From Rhodoferax sp. (lineage in GTDB: Bacteria > Pseudomonadota > Gammaproteobacteria > Burkholderiales > Burkholderiaceae_C): DNA of 15,159 nucleotides. A model generated the notes under the pieces. The model ran no database searches and was not told where the DNA came from. It was given only the letters and a program-made list of their open reading frames with translations. The number at the start of each line of letters is the position of its first letter. The stretch's first letter is position 1. The DNA is taken from NCBI GenBank assembly GCA_020048255.1, contig JAIFMR010000099.1, positions 1-15,159 of the forward strand. Direction: 5' to 3'. Position numbers and translations under genes: made by a program. Shown piece by piece: positions 6,519-14,242 of this stretch.

Positions 6519-7325
6519 CTAGCCTCCAGGCAAAGACGTCGACGTGGACAGGGGCGAAGGCTCTGCGGCCGCGTTTTTAAGCATCATTTTGGCCATGCCC
6601 CGCAAGATATGGATTTCTTCCTGCGTGACGGCTGCGCGATTGAACAGCTGGTTGAGCCGGGGCATGAGCTTTTTGGGCGCTTGCGGGTCCAAAAACCCGA
6701 TCGCCACCAGAGACTGCTCCAAGTGCGCCAACATGCCCGCCACCTGCGTTGCATCGGCCAGCACAGGCTCAGCGGTGGCAGGGGCCACTGGGTAGGCTGC
6801 CAGCGCCTCACGCCAGTCGTAGGCAATCACCTGCAGCGCCGCACCCAGGTTGAGCGAGCCAAACTGCGGGTTGCTGGGGATGCTCAAACACACGTGGCAC
6901 CGGTACACATCGTCGTTGCTCATGCCAAAGCGCTCAGAACCAAACAAGAAGGCCACGCCGGAGTTCAATGGTTTTTCGGCCTCTAGCCCTTGTTCTGATT
7001 GCGCAGTTAGCTCTTCTTTAAGGAGCATCTTGAAATGCTCACGCGGGGTACGGGTGGGCGGACCGAAGTCGCGTGGTGTCATGGCCGTGGCGCACAAATG
7101 GGTCATGCCTTCCAAGGCGTCGTCCAGGGTCTCAACGATGCGAGCGTTTTTAAGAATATCCAGCGCACCGCTGGCACGTTGAATGGTTTCCTCACGCCGC
7201 AGCACATTGGGCCAGCGCGGAGCCACCAGCACCAGATCGTCAAAGCCCATGGTTTTCATGGCGCGCGCCGCCGCCCCCACATTGCCGGCGTGGCTGGTGT
7301 TGATCAAGATGAATCGCGTCTGCAT
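6519..7325 (-). CDS. trmJ: tRNA (cytidine/uridine-32-2'-O-)-methyltransferase TrmJ
   Basis: A SPOUT methyltransferase that 2'-O-methylates position 32 of the tRNA anticodon loop using S-adenosylmethionine. It has 268 residues, close to the family's 240-260. Visible are the N-terminal ILINTSHAGNVGAAARAM with the conserved Asn and Arg, and the trefoil-knot cofactor motifs FLFGSERFGMSNDDV (126-140) and IPSNPQFGSLNLGAAL (149-164). The C-terminal region (about 200-258) is the helical extension typical of TrmJ. It is the first gene of a leftward pair with cysE and diverges from suhB over 112 bases. The last dozen residues are a Ser/Thr/Gly-rich tail. Confidence 0.94.
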   Translation of the reverse strand: MQTRFILINTSHAGNVGAAARAMKTMGFDDLVLVAPRWPNVLRREETIQRASGALDILKNARIVETLDDALEGMTHLCATAMTPRDFGPPTRTPREHFKMLLKEELTAQSEQGLEAEKPLNSGVAFLFGSERFGMSNDDVYRCHVCLSIPSNPQFGSLNLGAALQVIAYDWREALAAYPVAPATAEPVLADATQVAGMLAHLEQSLVAIGFLDPQAPKKLMPRLNQLFNRAAVTQEEIHILRGMAKMMLKNAAAEPSPLSTSTSLPGG

Positions 7326-7350
7326 GGTGGGCCGTTAAAATAAAGCTATT

Positions 7351-7376
7351 GTCGCTGCCCCATGGGGTTCGGCGAC
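7351..7376. other. Hairpin in the trmJ-suhB intergenic region
   Basis: GTCGC (7351-7355) pairs with GCGAC (7372-7376), and inside it CCCCATGGGG (7358-7367) is a perfect 10-base palindrome. In RNA this could fold as a two-part stem with internal loops. It lies 61 bases before the suhB start and would also be in the leader or promoter of trmJ. The A/T-rich TTAAAATAAA (7335-7344) beside it is a plausible -10 region, but I cannot assign a full promoter in either direction. Confidence 0.35.
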
Positions 7377-7437
7377 GCCACCCACAACACGCCACTCCAG
7401 ACAAATGCAAGGTCTGCAGGGCAACTACTGACGCATC

Positions 7438-8379
7438 ATGAACTCTCCCAATCTGCATCCGATGATCAACGTGGCTGTGAAGGCCGCACGCGCTGCGGGG
7501 GCCATCATCAACCGCGCCGCGCTGGACGTTGAATCGGTACGCGTATCGCAAAAGCAGGTCAACGACTTCGTCACCGAGGTCGATCAGGCTTCCGAGCAAA
7601 TCATCATCGAAACTCTGCTCGGTGCCTACCCTGGCCACGCCATTTGGGCCGAAGAATCTGGCCGTACCCATGGCGCGCAAGACTCCGAGTTTGTCTGGAT
7701 CATTGACCCGCTGGATGGCACCACCAACTTCATTCACGGTCTGCCGATTTACTGCGTCAGCATTGCGCTGGCAGTTAAGGGCAAGGTTGAGCAAGCCGTT
7801 ATTTACGACCCGAGCCGCAACGACCTGTTTACCGCCACCAAGGGCCGCGGCTCTTACATGAACAACCGCCGCATTCGCGTGGCCAAGCGCACTCGCCTGC
7901 AAGAGTGCCTGATCTCCACTGGTTTCCCGTTTCGCCAGAGTGATGACTTCAACACCTATTTGCGCATGATGGGCGACATGATGCAGCGCACAGCAGGCCT
8001 GCGTCGCCCCGGTGCAGCGGCACTCGACCTGGCCTACGTGGCCGCGGGCTTTACCGATGGCTTTTTTGAGACCGGCTTGCAACCCTGGGATGTGGCTGCT
8101 GGCTCGCTGTTGATCACCGAGGCCGGTGGACTGGTGGGCAATTTGTCAGGCGATGCAGACTTTTTGGAACAGCGCGAATGTATGGCGGCCAACCCCCGCA
8201 TCTATGGCCAACTGGTCAACGTTTTAGGCCGGTACAGCAAATTTGCCAGTGCCGGTGACAAGGCGGCCGTGCGTGCTGCCGTTGCAGAACTTGCACCGAC
8301 AGAGCCGGATGCCGACTCAATTGAAACCGCACCGGGTCAGCTTGACGACGCGGACACAGCGCAAGACGCGCCCTTCTGA
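7438..8379 (+). CDS. suhB: Inositol-1-monophosphatase family protein SuhB
   Basis: A Mg2+-dependent, Li+-sensitive phosphatase of the inositol monophosphatase family; in E. coli SuhB also takes part in ribosomal RNA antitermination. The metal-site motifs are complete: AEES (Glu72), WIIDPLDGTTNFIHG (Asp90, Asp93) and QPWDVAAG (Asp218). The protein has 313 residues against about 265-270 for the family; the excess is a C-terminal tail after about 270 that ends in a strongly acidic Ala/Asp/Glu/Pro stretch, probably disordered. The upstream Shine-Dalgarno match is poor. It diverges from trmJ and converges on the patatin gene with 33 bases between them. Confidence 0.93.
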   Translation: MNSPNLHPMINVAVKAARAAGAIINRAALDVESVRVSQKQVNDFVTEVDQASEQIIIETLLGAYPGHAIWAEESGRTHGAQDSEFVWIIDPLDGTTNFIHGLPIYCVSIALAVKGKVEQAVIYDPSRNDLFTATKGRGSYMNNRRIRVAKRTRLQECLISTGFPFRQSDDFNTYLRMMGDMMQRTAGLRRPGAAALDLAYVAAGFTDGFFETGLQPWDVAAGSLLITEAGGLVGNLSGDADFLEQRECMAANPRIYGQLVNVLGRYSKFASAGDKAAVRAAVAELAPTEPDADSIETAPGQLDDADTAQDAPF

Positions 8380-8412
8380 CCCCTGCCCCGACTCAATCAC
8401 GCACAGGTAAGG

Positions 8413-10269
8413 TCAGCTGGCTGAGCGAAAGGGCTTGAGTTGCTCCGGCGTCATCGCGTTGAGCATGTCATTGGCGTAACTGTAGCCTTGCTCGGTGATG
8501 GCATCAAAGCGATCCCACTGCAGCATACCGACCCGCTCCAGGGGCGGGTTGAAATACAAATCGGTCAGCTTTTGCGATTCCCGCTGGCGCGAGGTGCTGT
8601 ACAAAATACTCACATTGAGCAGGTAAGCCATCAAGGACGGTAATTTGTAGCGGCGCTGGCTGCGCGGCCGCAAGCGGTCACGCAACAAGGCCCAACTGTC
8701 GGGCATGTCCTCCATGGGCAAGGGGCGTGGCTTACGGGTGCCCATGTCGACCCCAATCACTTGGCCCACACCCCGGCGCGCACGCATGACGTTGACCGGA
8801 AAGTTGTTGAAGGTTCCGCCATCACACAGCAAATCACCTGTTTTGAGAACAGGTGGAAACGCGCCGGGTATGGCCACACTGGCCAACACCGATTTGAACA
8901 GACTGCCCTGGATGATCACCTCCTCGCGCGCCTGGCTGTAATTGCTGGCAATGCAAAAGCAGTTTTTCCACATGTCTTCCACACCAGCGGCATGACCAAA
9001 GATGCTGTTCACCGCCGACTCCAGAATTTGCCGCATACGCCGGCCCCGAATCAGCGAAATCAACGGGATGAAATTGAAATCACTGGTGGGCTTGCGGCTG
9101 AAAGCCTCACGGGCCGTGTCCATCAGCTCCCCTGTCGGGCGATCCGAACCCACCATCGTGGCCATGATGGCACCAATGCTGGTGCCGCCCACAAAGTCCA
9201 CCACAATGCCGTGCTCCTGCAACGCCTTGTACAGCCCCAAATGGGCCAGCCCTTTGGCGCCGCCCCCTGCCAACACCAGGCCCACCGCGGTTCGGCTCTG
9301 GATGCGCGCCAGCCGGGCCATATCTGCATCGAGCGCGGGGCGCACATGCACATGGTCTGTCACCGCACGGCGCGCCAACCAACGCTGTGTATCGCGTGGG
9401 CTACGCAGGTCGGCATCGTGCAGCAGCACCAGAATTTGTGCCGCGTCGCTTCGGGCGCTGCGCTGGGTCAGGCAGACCGTTTCGGTTTGGGACACCAGCG
9501 GGGGTTGACTGGCGTTGGCAAGCAACAAAATTTCATCGCTGTGGCGCGTGCAATGCTGAGTCCAGGGGCTGGCATGAGCATCGCCCACCAGCAACACAAA
9601 ATCGTGGTCACGCTCCAACTGGTCCAGGTGCAGGGCAATACGCCGGTTGCTGTCCTCGCTGGTGGCAAAAGCCGCCCCAAGCGGCAGTTGCAGTGCCTGG
9701 GCCACGCTGTCGGCAGTCACAATGCAAACAGTGCCGACAGGTCGCAAGTGCTGGGCCAGCCGCTGGGCCAGGTCCATCTCGTTGACGCCGTCGGTAATCG
9801 GTAACAAGGCCATCACGGCCGGTGGCGGTACCACCGGATTCTTGTTGGCTGTGGCCAGCCGTTTGACCATCTGGCGCGTCAGTGCAATCGACACCTGGGC
9901 ACTGCTGACCAGCAGGCTGTTGAACTCTGACTTGGCCAGGCGAACCAGCACCGAGTCCCGAATGGCCACCACCGTGGCCGAGCGCGGGTCGTCGGTGTAG
10001 AGGCTCATCTCGCCAATGACTTCACCGCGGCCCATCTCGCGCACCATGCGCTCACCGCCGTCGTCATCCTGCAAAAACACCCGCAAACGTCCGCTGATGG
10101 ACAGGTACATGGAGTCCCCTGGCTCGCCCTGGCGCATCAATGTCTCGCCCGCGGCCAGCTCGACCCACTGAAGATGCTGCCGCAAAATCGCCATGGCTGC
10201 CGGGTCGACCTCGCTGAGCATGTGATGCAAATGCTGGTTGAGTACCTGGTCCGGAAAGTTGGATGACAT
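8413..10269 (-). CDS. NTE-like patatin phospholipase with cyclic-nucleotide-binding domain
   Basis: A 618-residue predicted lysophospholipase/phospholipase resembling the neuropathy target esterase group. Residues 15-140 form a cyclic-nucleotide-binding fold (GEPGDSMYLSISGRLRVF, then GEVIGEMSLYTDDPRSATV, with Glu87 and Arg96 where such folds hold the ligand). Residues 150-310 look like the Rossmann-like linker common in bacterial members. The patatin domain runs from about 327: oxyanion loop GGGAKG (335-340), nucleophile Ser364 in GGTSIGA, and catalytic Asp483 in CDGG, so the Ser-Asp dyad is intact. No membrane segment or signal peptide is seen. It starts 14 bases after the acetyl-CoA hydrolase-GNAT gene and is probably expressed with it. 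The ligand and lipid substrate are unknown. Confidence 0.88.
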   Translation of the reverse strand: MSSNFPDQVLNQHLHHMLSEVDPAAMAILRQHLQWVELAAGETLMRQGEPGDSMYLSISGRLRVFLQDDDGGERMVREMGRGEVIGEMSLYTDDPRSATVVAIRDSVLVRLAKSEFNSLLVSSAQVSIALTRQMVKRLATANKNPVVPPPAVMALLPITDGVNEMDLAQRLAQHLRPVGTVCIVTADSVAQALQLPLGAAFATSEDSNRRIALHLDQLERDHDFVLLVGDAHASPWTQHCTRHSDEILLLANASQPPLVSQTETVCLTQRSARSDAAQILVLLHDADLRSPRDTQRWLARRAVTDHVHVRPALDADMARLARIQSRTAVGLVLAGGGAKGLAHLGLYKALQEHGIVVDFVGGTSIGAIMATMVGSDRPTGELMDTAREAFSRKPTSDFNFIPLISLIRGRRMRQILESAVNSIFGHAAGVEDMWKNCFCIASNYSQAREEVIIQGSLFKSVLASVAIPGAFPPVLKTGDLLCDGGTFNNFPVNVMRARRGVGQVIGVDMGTRKPRPLPMEDMPDSWALLRDRLRPRSQRRYKLPSLMAYLLNVSILYSTSRQRESQKLTDLYFNPPLERVGMLQWDRFDAITEQGYSYANDMLNAMTPEQLKPFRSAS

Positions 10270-10283
10270 GAAGCGCCTGGTCG

Positions 10284-11957
10284 TCAGAAAAGTGTGGTGA
10301 TGCGGGTAGTGTCACGAGTCAGTTCAGTGCTGACCTGTGCTGAGCCGCTTTGAGCCAAACGAATCATCTTGGTGTTGGCCTGCAAAATTTCGGCCAGAAA
10401 GCCGCGCACCCCGCGTTGCTTGGCGTGTTTCACCATGCGCTGCTGCAGCGCTGACCCCAAACCCGAGCCCTGCCAATCTGGGTGCACCATGAAAGCCGTC
10501 TCTGCAATGTTGGTAGTGGCGTCCACAAAGTAGCAGCTCTGGCCCACAATCTGCGGCTGCTCGCGTGTGCCCGTCACCGCCACAAAAGCCACCTCGGTTT
10601 CGAAGTTCAGGTTGCACAGGCGCTGAACATCCTTGGCTGAGAGCTGGCGCACATTGCGGAAAAAACGGGTGTAAACATCCGACTCTGGCAACCGATGAAA
10701 CAGCATGCGAATCGCCTCCCCGTCGGATGATGTGGCGCAGCGCAGCAGCACCTGGCGCTGGTCCTTCAGATGCACCGTGACTTCATCTTCCACCGGATAA
10801 GCCCGCATGTTTTGCAGCGTGTGACCGCGCGGCAGGTAACCCAACTCCTGTGCCTGCGCAAACAATTCAGCGCGAAAACGGGGGTGGGCCACCTCAATCA
10901 AAGCCACAGCACGCTCGCGAATCGACTTGCCAAACAGGTAGGCAATGCCAAACTCGGTTATCACATAGTGCACGCTGGTGCGCGGCAAGGTGGCACCCTC
11001 ACCGGGTAGCAAGATGGCGCGAATGTTGGAGCTTTGGGTCTCAACGTCTTCCGAGCTCAGGCAGATGATGGGCTTGCCGCCCGGGCAGAGTGACGCGCCT
11101 TCCAAAAACTCGGCCTGGGCAGCGACACCGCTGTAAAAGTCCCCACGTAGCTGATCCACACACACCTGGCCGGTGAGATCCACCGCAAAAGCCTGCGTCA
11201 CCGAAACCATGCGGTGCTGCGCAGCGATCGTTGCGGTGCTGCAGACCACATCAATCGGCTGAAAAGAAAACAGCGGATTGCGGTCCAGCAGGTCGTACAG
11301 GCGCCGCGAGCCCATAGCAAAACTGGTCACAATTTTGCCGACCTGTTGGGTCTTGCGCCGGCCCGTCAGAATGCCATGCTCGAGCAGCGGAATGATCGCG
11401 TCGGTGATCACATCTGAATGAATCGCCAAGTCCTGCCGGTCCGCCAGGTGCTTCAAGGCTTCGTTGGTGATGCGGCCTAGCCCGATCTGCAAGGTGGCAC
11501 CGTCTTCGATGATGCTGCCGATGTAGCGCGCAATTTGGGTCATGGCTTCTTGGGGCGGCGCCTGGTGCACAAACTCAATCACCGGGCTGTCCACCCACAC
11601 CAGTTGCGTGATCTGGCTGATGTGCAAGGCCGAGTCACCCATGGTGCGGGGCATGGCGGGGTTCACCTCGGCCAGCACCACCCGTGCATGCGCCACCGCC
11701 GCAGGAATCACATCGACCGACACACCCAGGCTGACATAGCCAAATTCGTCAGGCAGCGACACCTGAATCAAGGCCACATCGACCGGAATCCGCCCGATGG
11801 CCATCAGCCCCGGAACACGCGCAATCGACATCGGCACATATTCCGCCTGCCCCTGTTTCACCGCCGCACGCATGTCCTGGCCGACAAAAAAAGTGCGGTG
11901 TGCGTACTTTGAAATACATTGGCCAGTGTCATCGTGAGGCACCGCATGCAAAGCCAT
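10284..11957 (-). CDS. Acetyl-CoA hydrolase/transferase-GNAT fusion, apparently N-terminally truncated
   Basis: A 557-residue fusion. Residues 1-400 belong to the class I CoA-transferase/acetyl-CoA hydrolase family (HRTFFVGQDMRAAV near 20-33, VDLTGQVCVDQ at 259-269, VHYVITEFGIAYLFGK at 329-344, then RERAVALIEVAHPRFR). Residues 405-530 form a GNAT domain with the acetyl-CoA loop HPDWQGSGLGSAL at 492-504. Related fusions, from memory, carry about 60-80 more N-terminal residues, including a glycine-rich segment before the FFVG motif; here the frame begins almost at that motif. Upstream, the minus strand reads antisense to the phosphatase gene and reaches a stop at 12003-12005. The start codon overlaps the divergent phosphatase start, leaving no promoter space. 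It is either a truncated remnant or an assembly artefact; the rest of the frame is intact. Confidence 0.8.
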   Translation of the reverse strand: MALHAVPHDDTGQCISKYAHRTFFVGQDMRAAVKQGQAEYVPMSIARVPGLMAIGRIPVDVALIQVSLPDEFGYVSLGVSVDVIPAAVAHARVVLAEVNPAMPRTMGDSALHISQITQLVWVDSPVIEFVHQAPPQEAMTQIARYIGSIIEDGATLQIGLGRITNEALKHLADRQDLAIHSDVITDAIIPLLEHGILTGRRKTQQVGKIVTSFAMGSRRLYDLLDRNPLFSFQPIDVVCSTATIAAQHRMVSVTQAFAVDLTGQVCVDQLRGDFYSGVAAQAEFLEGASLCPGGKPIICLSSEDVETQSSNIRAILLPGEGATLPRTSVHYVITEFGIAYLFGKSIRERAVALIEVAHPRFRAELFAQAQELGYLPRGHTLQNMRAYPVEDEVTVHLKDQRQVLLRCATSSDGEAIRMLFHRLPESDVYTRFFRNVRQLSAKDVQRLCNLNFETEVAFVAVTGTREQPQIVGQSCYFVDATTNIAETAFMVHPDWQGSGLGSALQQRMVKHAKQRGVRGFLAEILQANTKMIRLAQSGSAQVSTELTRDTTRITTLF

Positions 11958-12714
11958 GGAGATGGAGCAGGCCCAGCGTGAACTCCAATATGCGCGTTCG
12001 ATTCAGGAGGGCTTGCTGCCCCAGGAGCCCCTGTTTGCTCATGAACAGCGCATGCAATGCGTCGGACGCATGCGCACGGCACGCGAAGTGGGAGGTGATT
12101 TTTACGATGTTTTTTTTCTGGATACCGATCACGTCTTCTTTGTGATCGCTGACGTTTGCGGCAAGGGCCTGCCGGCGGCCTTGTTCATGGTGCGCGCCAT
12201 TGCCATCCTGCGCGCCCAGTCGGGTTATGACCGGCAGTTCACCGACTACGCGGCACGACTCATCGCCCGACTAAACCGGCAGCTGTGCGACTACAACGAT
12301 GCACGGCAATTTTTGACCGCCTTCTGCGGCATTGTGGATCTGGAGACAAGAACCCTACGGTATGTGAATGCCGGCCACAACCCGCCAGCGTTGGCAATGG
12401 GTGGCCAGGCGTTTGAGTACCTGGAAGAGCCCATCAACCCGATTGTGGGCATGTTCGACGGGCTCAGCTACCAGGTTGGTGAAGTGGTGCTGGCGCCCGG
12501 CAGCGCGCTGCTGCTGTACACCGACGGCGTCACCGAGGCTGAAGACAAAAACAAGGCCATGCTGGGTGACGAACCTTTTCTGGCGGTGTTGAACGCAGCC
12601 AGCTCACGCGCAGCCGGTGACTTGGTTGACACCGTGTTTTCGGCCGTCAGCAGGTTTGCGGGTGACGCGCCACAGTCAGACGACATCACCGTCTTGGCTT
12701 TGCGTTGGGCTTGA
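11956..12714 (+). CDS. SpoIIE/RsbU-type PP2C serine phosphatase, possibly missing its sensor region
   Basis: A 252-residue PPM-family phosphatase that would dephosphorylate a Ser/Thr-phosphorylated partner such as an anti-sigma-factor antagonist. The metal-binding motifs are complete: GGDFYD (Asp48, Asp51), IADVCGKGLPAALFM (Asp66), YTDGVTEA (Asp190) and SDDITVLALRW (Asp242, Asp243). It begins with MEMEQAQRELQYARSIQEGLLP, normally the linker helix joining an N-terminal sensor or receiver to the catalytic domain, so the regulatory half may be missing. An in-frame TGA at 11935-11937 blocks extension upstream, and the best Shine-Dalgarno candidate (GAGG) is too far away. Its 5' end coincides with that of the truncated hydrolase. 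It overlaps the next gene tail-to-tail by 39 bases. Confidence 0.85.
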   Translation: MEMEQAQRELQYARSIQEGLLPQEPLFAHEQRMQCVGRMRTAREVGGDFYDVFFLDTDHVFFVIADVCGKGLPAALFMVRAIAILRAQSGYDRQFTDYAARLIARLNRQLCDYNDARQFLTAFCGIVDLETRTLRYVNAGHNPPALAMGGQAFEYLEEPINPIVGMFDGLSYQVGEVVLAPGSALLLYTDGVTEAEDKNKAMLGDEPFLAVLNAASSRAAGDLVDTVFSAVSRFAGDAPQSDDITVLALRWA

Positions 12715-14211
12715 GTCCTGCAGCACCCAGGGCAACTCGTCGGCGTCCAGCGGCTCCATGCTGCGCATTTGATGCGCCAACACATCCAGCGTGGCCTCAG
12801 ACGCATCAAGACCCACTGAGTTTCTGGCCCGTATGCGTTCACGCAAATCAGCAGGGTCGGCCTGGGGCGCCAAAATAGCAAAGGCTGCGCCATGCGCCTG
12901 CGCCAGTGCCCTAAAAACATCCCGGTCGGCACGCTGTAAAAAGGTGGCGTCCACAATCACCGAGCAACCTGCACCTAGCAACAACTGGCTGAGTTCTAAC
13001 AGCCGGGCGTAGGTGCGCTCATGTTCCATGGGGGTGTAAATCCCATCCCCCACCGCTGACCCGCTATGCCCGGTGCTATTCAGGCCAAACAAGCGCTTGC
13101 GCTCGACATCCGAGCGCACACGCACGGTCAAGGCTGCGTGGTCACTTTGCAACATCTGGTTGGTGACAAAAGTCTTTCCGCAACCCGACAAGCCGTGGGT
13201 GATGACCAGGCGCTGGAGAGGAACAGTAGCCAATTGCTCGGCCAGAGCCAGGTCGACCCGGACATCGTGGTCCCCACCGTGGGTCTGGTCCCGGCGAATG
13301 GCCGCTACCTTGGCGCGTACCAGCGCCCGGTAGACGGCATAAAAGCGCAGCACCCGCACCGACTCGTAATCGCCACTGTGGCTCAAGACCTCGTTGACAA
13401 ACCAGTTGGCCAGACCTGGCTGCTGGTGTGCCAGCAGATCCATGTAGGTAAAAGCAATGTCGCTTGCCACATCGATCCAGCGCAGGTCATCGTTGAACTC
13501 AATGCCATCGAACAACCGCACCCGACCATCGAGCAACACCAGGTTGGCCAGATGCAGGTCACCATGGCACTCTCGCACCCGGCCCGAGCGCTTTCGCGCT
13601 GCGAACAGCACACTGAGTTCAGTATGCTGGGCCATAGTCCACGTTTTCAGTCCAGCGAGTCGGACCAACAGCTCGGGTGAGCCAAGTTCCTGCTGCAATT
13701 CATCAAAATTTTCAAGGGCTTGCAGCAGCACGGCGCTGGCCGAGCCAAAGCGCGTGTCCGCTGCAGCGGGAGCCGCCGCCCTGTGAAATGTAGACACCGT
13801 CTCGGCCAGGTCTGACAGGTGCTGTGGTGCCAGGTCACCACGGTCACACAGCCGGTCAAGCCGCCCGGCTTCGTCAAAGCGGCGCATTTTGACGGCGTAT
13901 TCAAAGGGTTCATCTTCGCCCTGCCATTGCGGTAACTCGGGCGTGTTGTAGATGCCCACCACGTCGAGGTAGATCTCGGGGGCAAATCGGCGGTTCAAGC
14001 GCAGCTCTTCATGGCAAAAAAATGCGCGTTGTGCCAGAGTGGTGAAGTCCAAAAACGGCAACTTGACCGGTTTTTTGATTTTGTAGGCAAATTCGCCCGC
14101 CAACAAAACCCACGAAATATGGGTCTCCACCAGCGACACCCCCGGCACCGGGTGCGGATACGCACCAGGCTTGAGCAGCGCCTCAATCAGGGGGGTGGGG
14201 TAGGCATCCAT
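12676..14211 (-). CDS. Two-domain protein: APH-like kinase fold plus AAA-type P-loop ATPase
   Basis: A 511-residue protein of a family usually annotated as bifunctional aminoglycoside phosphotransferase/ATP-binding protein; its cellular role is not established. Residues 30-300 resemble the aminoglycoside-phosphotransferase/choline-kinase fold, with catalytic loop CHGDLHLANLVL (Asp218) and metal-binding RLFDGIEFND (Asp235). Residues 333-490 form a zeta-toxin/kinase-like P-loop domain with Walker A HGLSGCGKT (339-347) and VIVDATFL as a Walker B-like strand. I chose ATG 14211 (MDAYPTPLIEALL); the frame continues upstream to 14304 but reads into the end of pta. It follows pta by 31 bases, so co-transcription is likely. 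A role in drug resistance should not be assumed from the name. Confidence 0.85.
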   Translation of the reverse strand: MDAYPTPLIEALLKPGAYPHPVPGVSLVETHISWVLLAGEFAYKIKKPVKLPFLDFTTLAQRAFFCHEELRLNRRFAPEIYLDVVGIYNTPELPQWQGEDEPFEYAVKMRRFDEAGRLDRLCDRGDLAPQHLSDLAETVSTFHRAAAPAAADTRFGSASAVLLQALENFDELQQELGSPELLVRLAGLKTWTMAQHTELSVLFAARKRSGRVRECHGDLHLANLVLLDGRVRLFDGIEFNDDLRWIDVASDIAFTYMDLLAHQQPGLANWFVNEVLSHSGDYESVRVLRFYAVYRALVRAKVAAIRRDQTHGGDHDVRVDLALAEQLATVPLQRLVITHGLSGCGKTFVTNQMLQSDHAALTVRVRSDVERKRLFGLNSTGHSGSAVGDGIYTPMEHERTYARLLELSQLLLGAGCSVIVDATFLQRADRDVFRALAQAHGAAFAILAPQADPADLRERIRARNSVGLDASEATLDVLAHQMRSMEPLDADELPWVLQDSSPTQSQDGDVV

Positions 14212-14242
14212 GAACGCATGATGCCAAATTCCACTCTGAATG

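Noticed and set aside
7240..8082. 280-codon minus-strand open frame
   Set aside because: It is antisense to suhB and overlaps the start of trmJ; the peptide resembles no family and suhB is clearly the gene.
8761..9804. 347-codon plus-strand open frame
   Set aside because: It lies antisense to the patatin gene, whose domains are intact. The translation is rich in His, Gln and Arg, typical of a shadow frame in GC-rich DNA.
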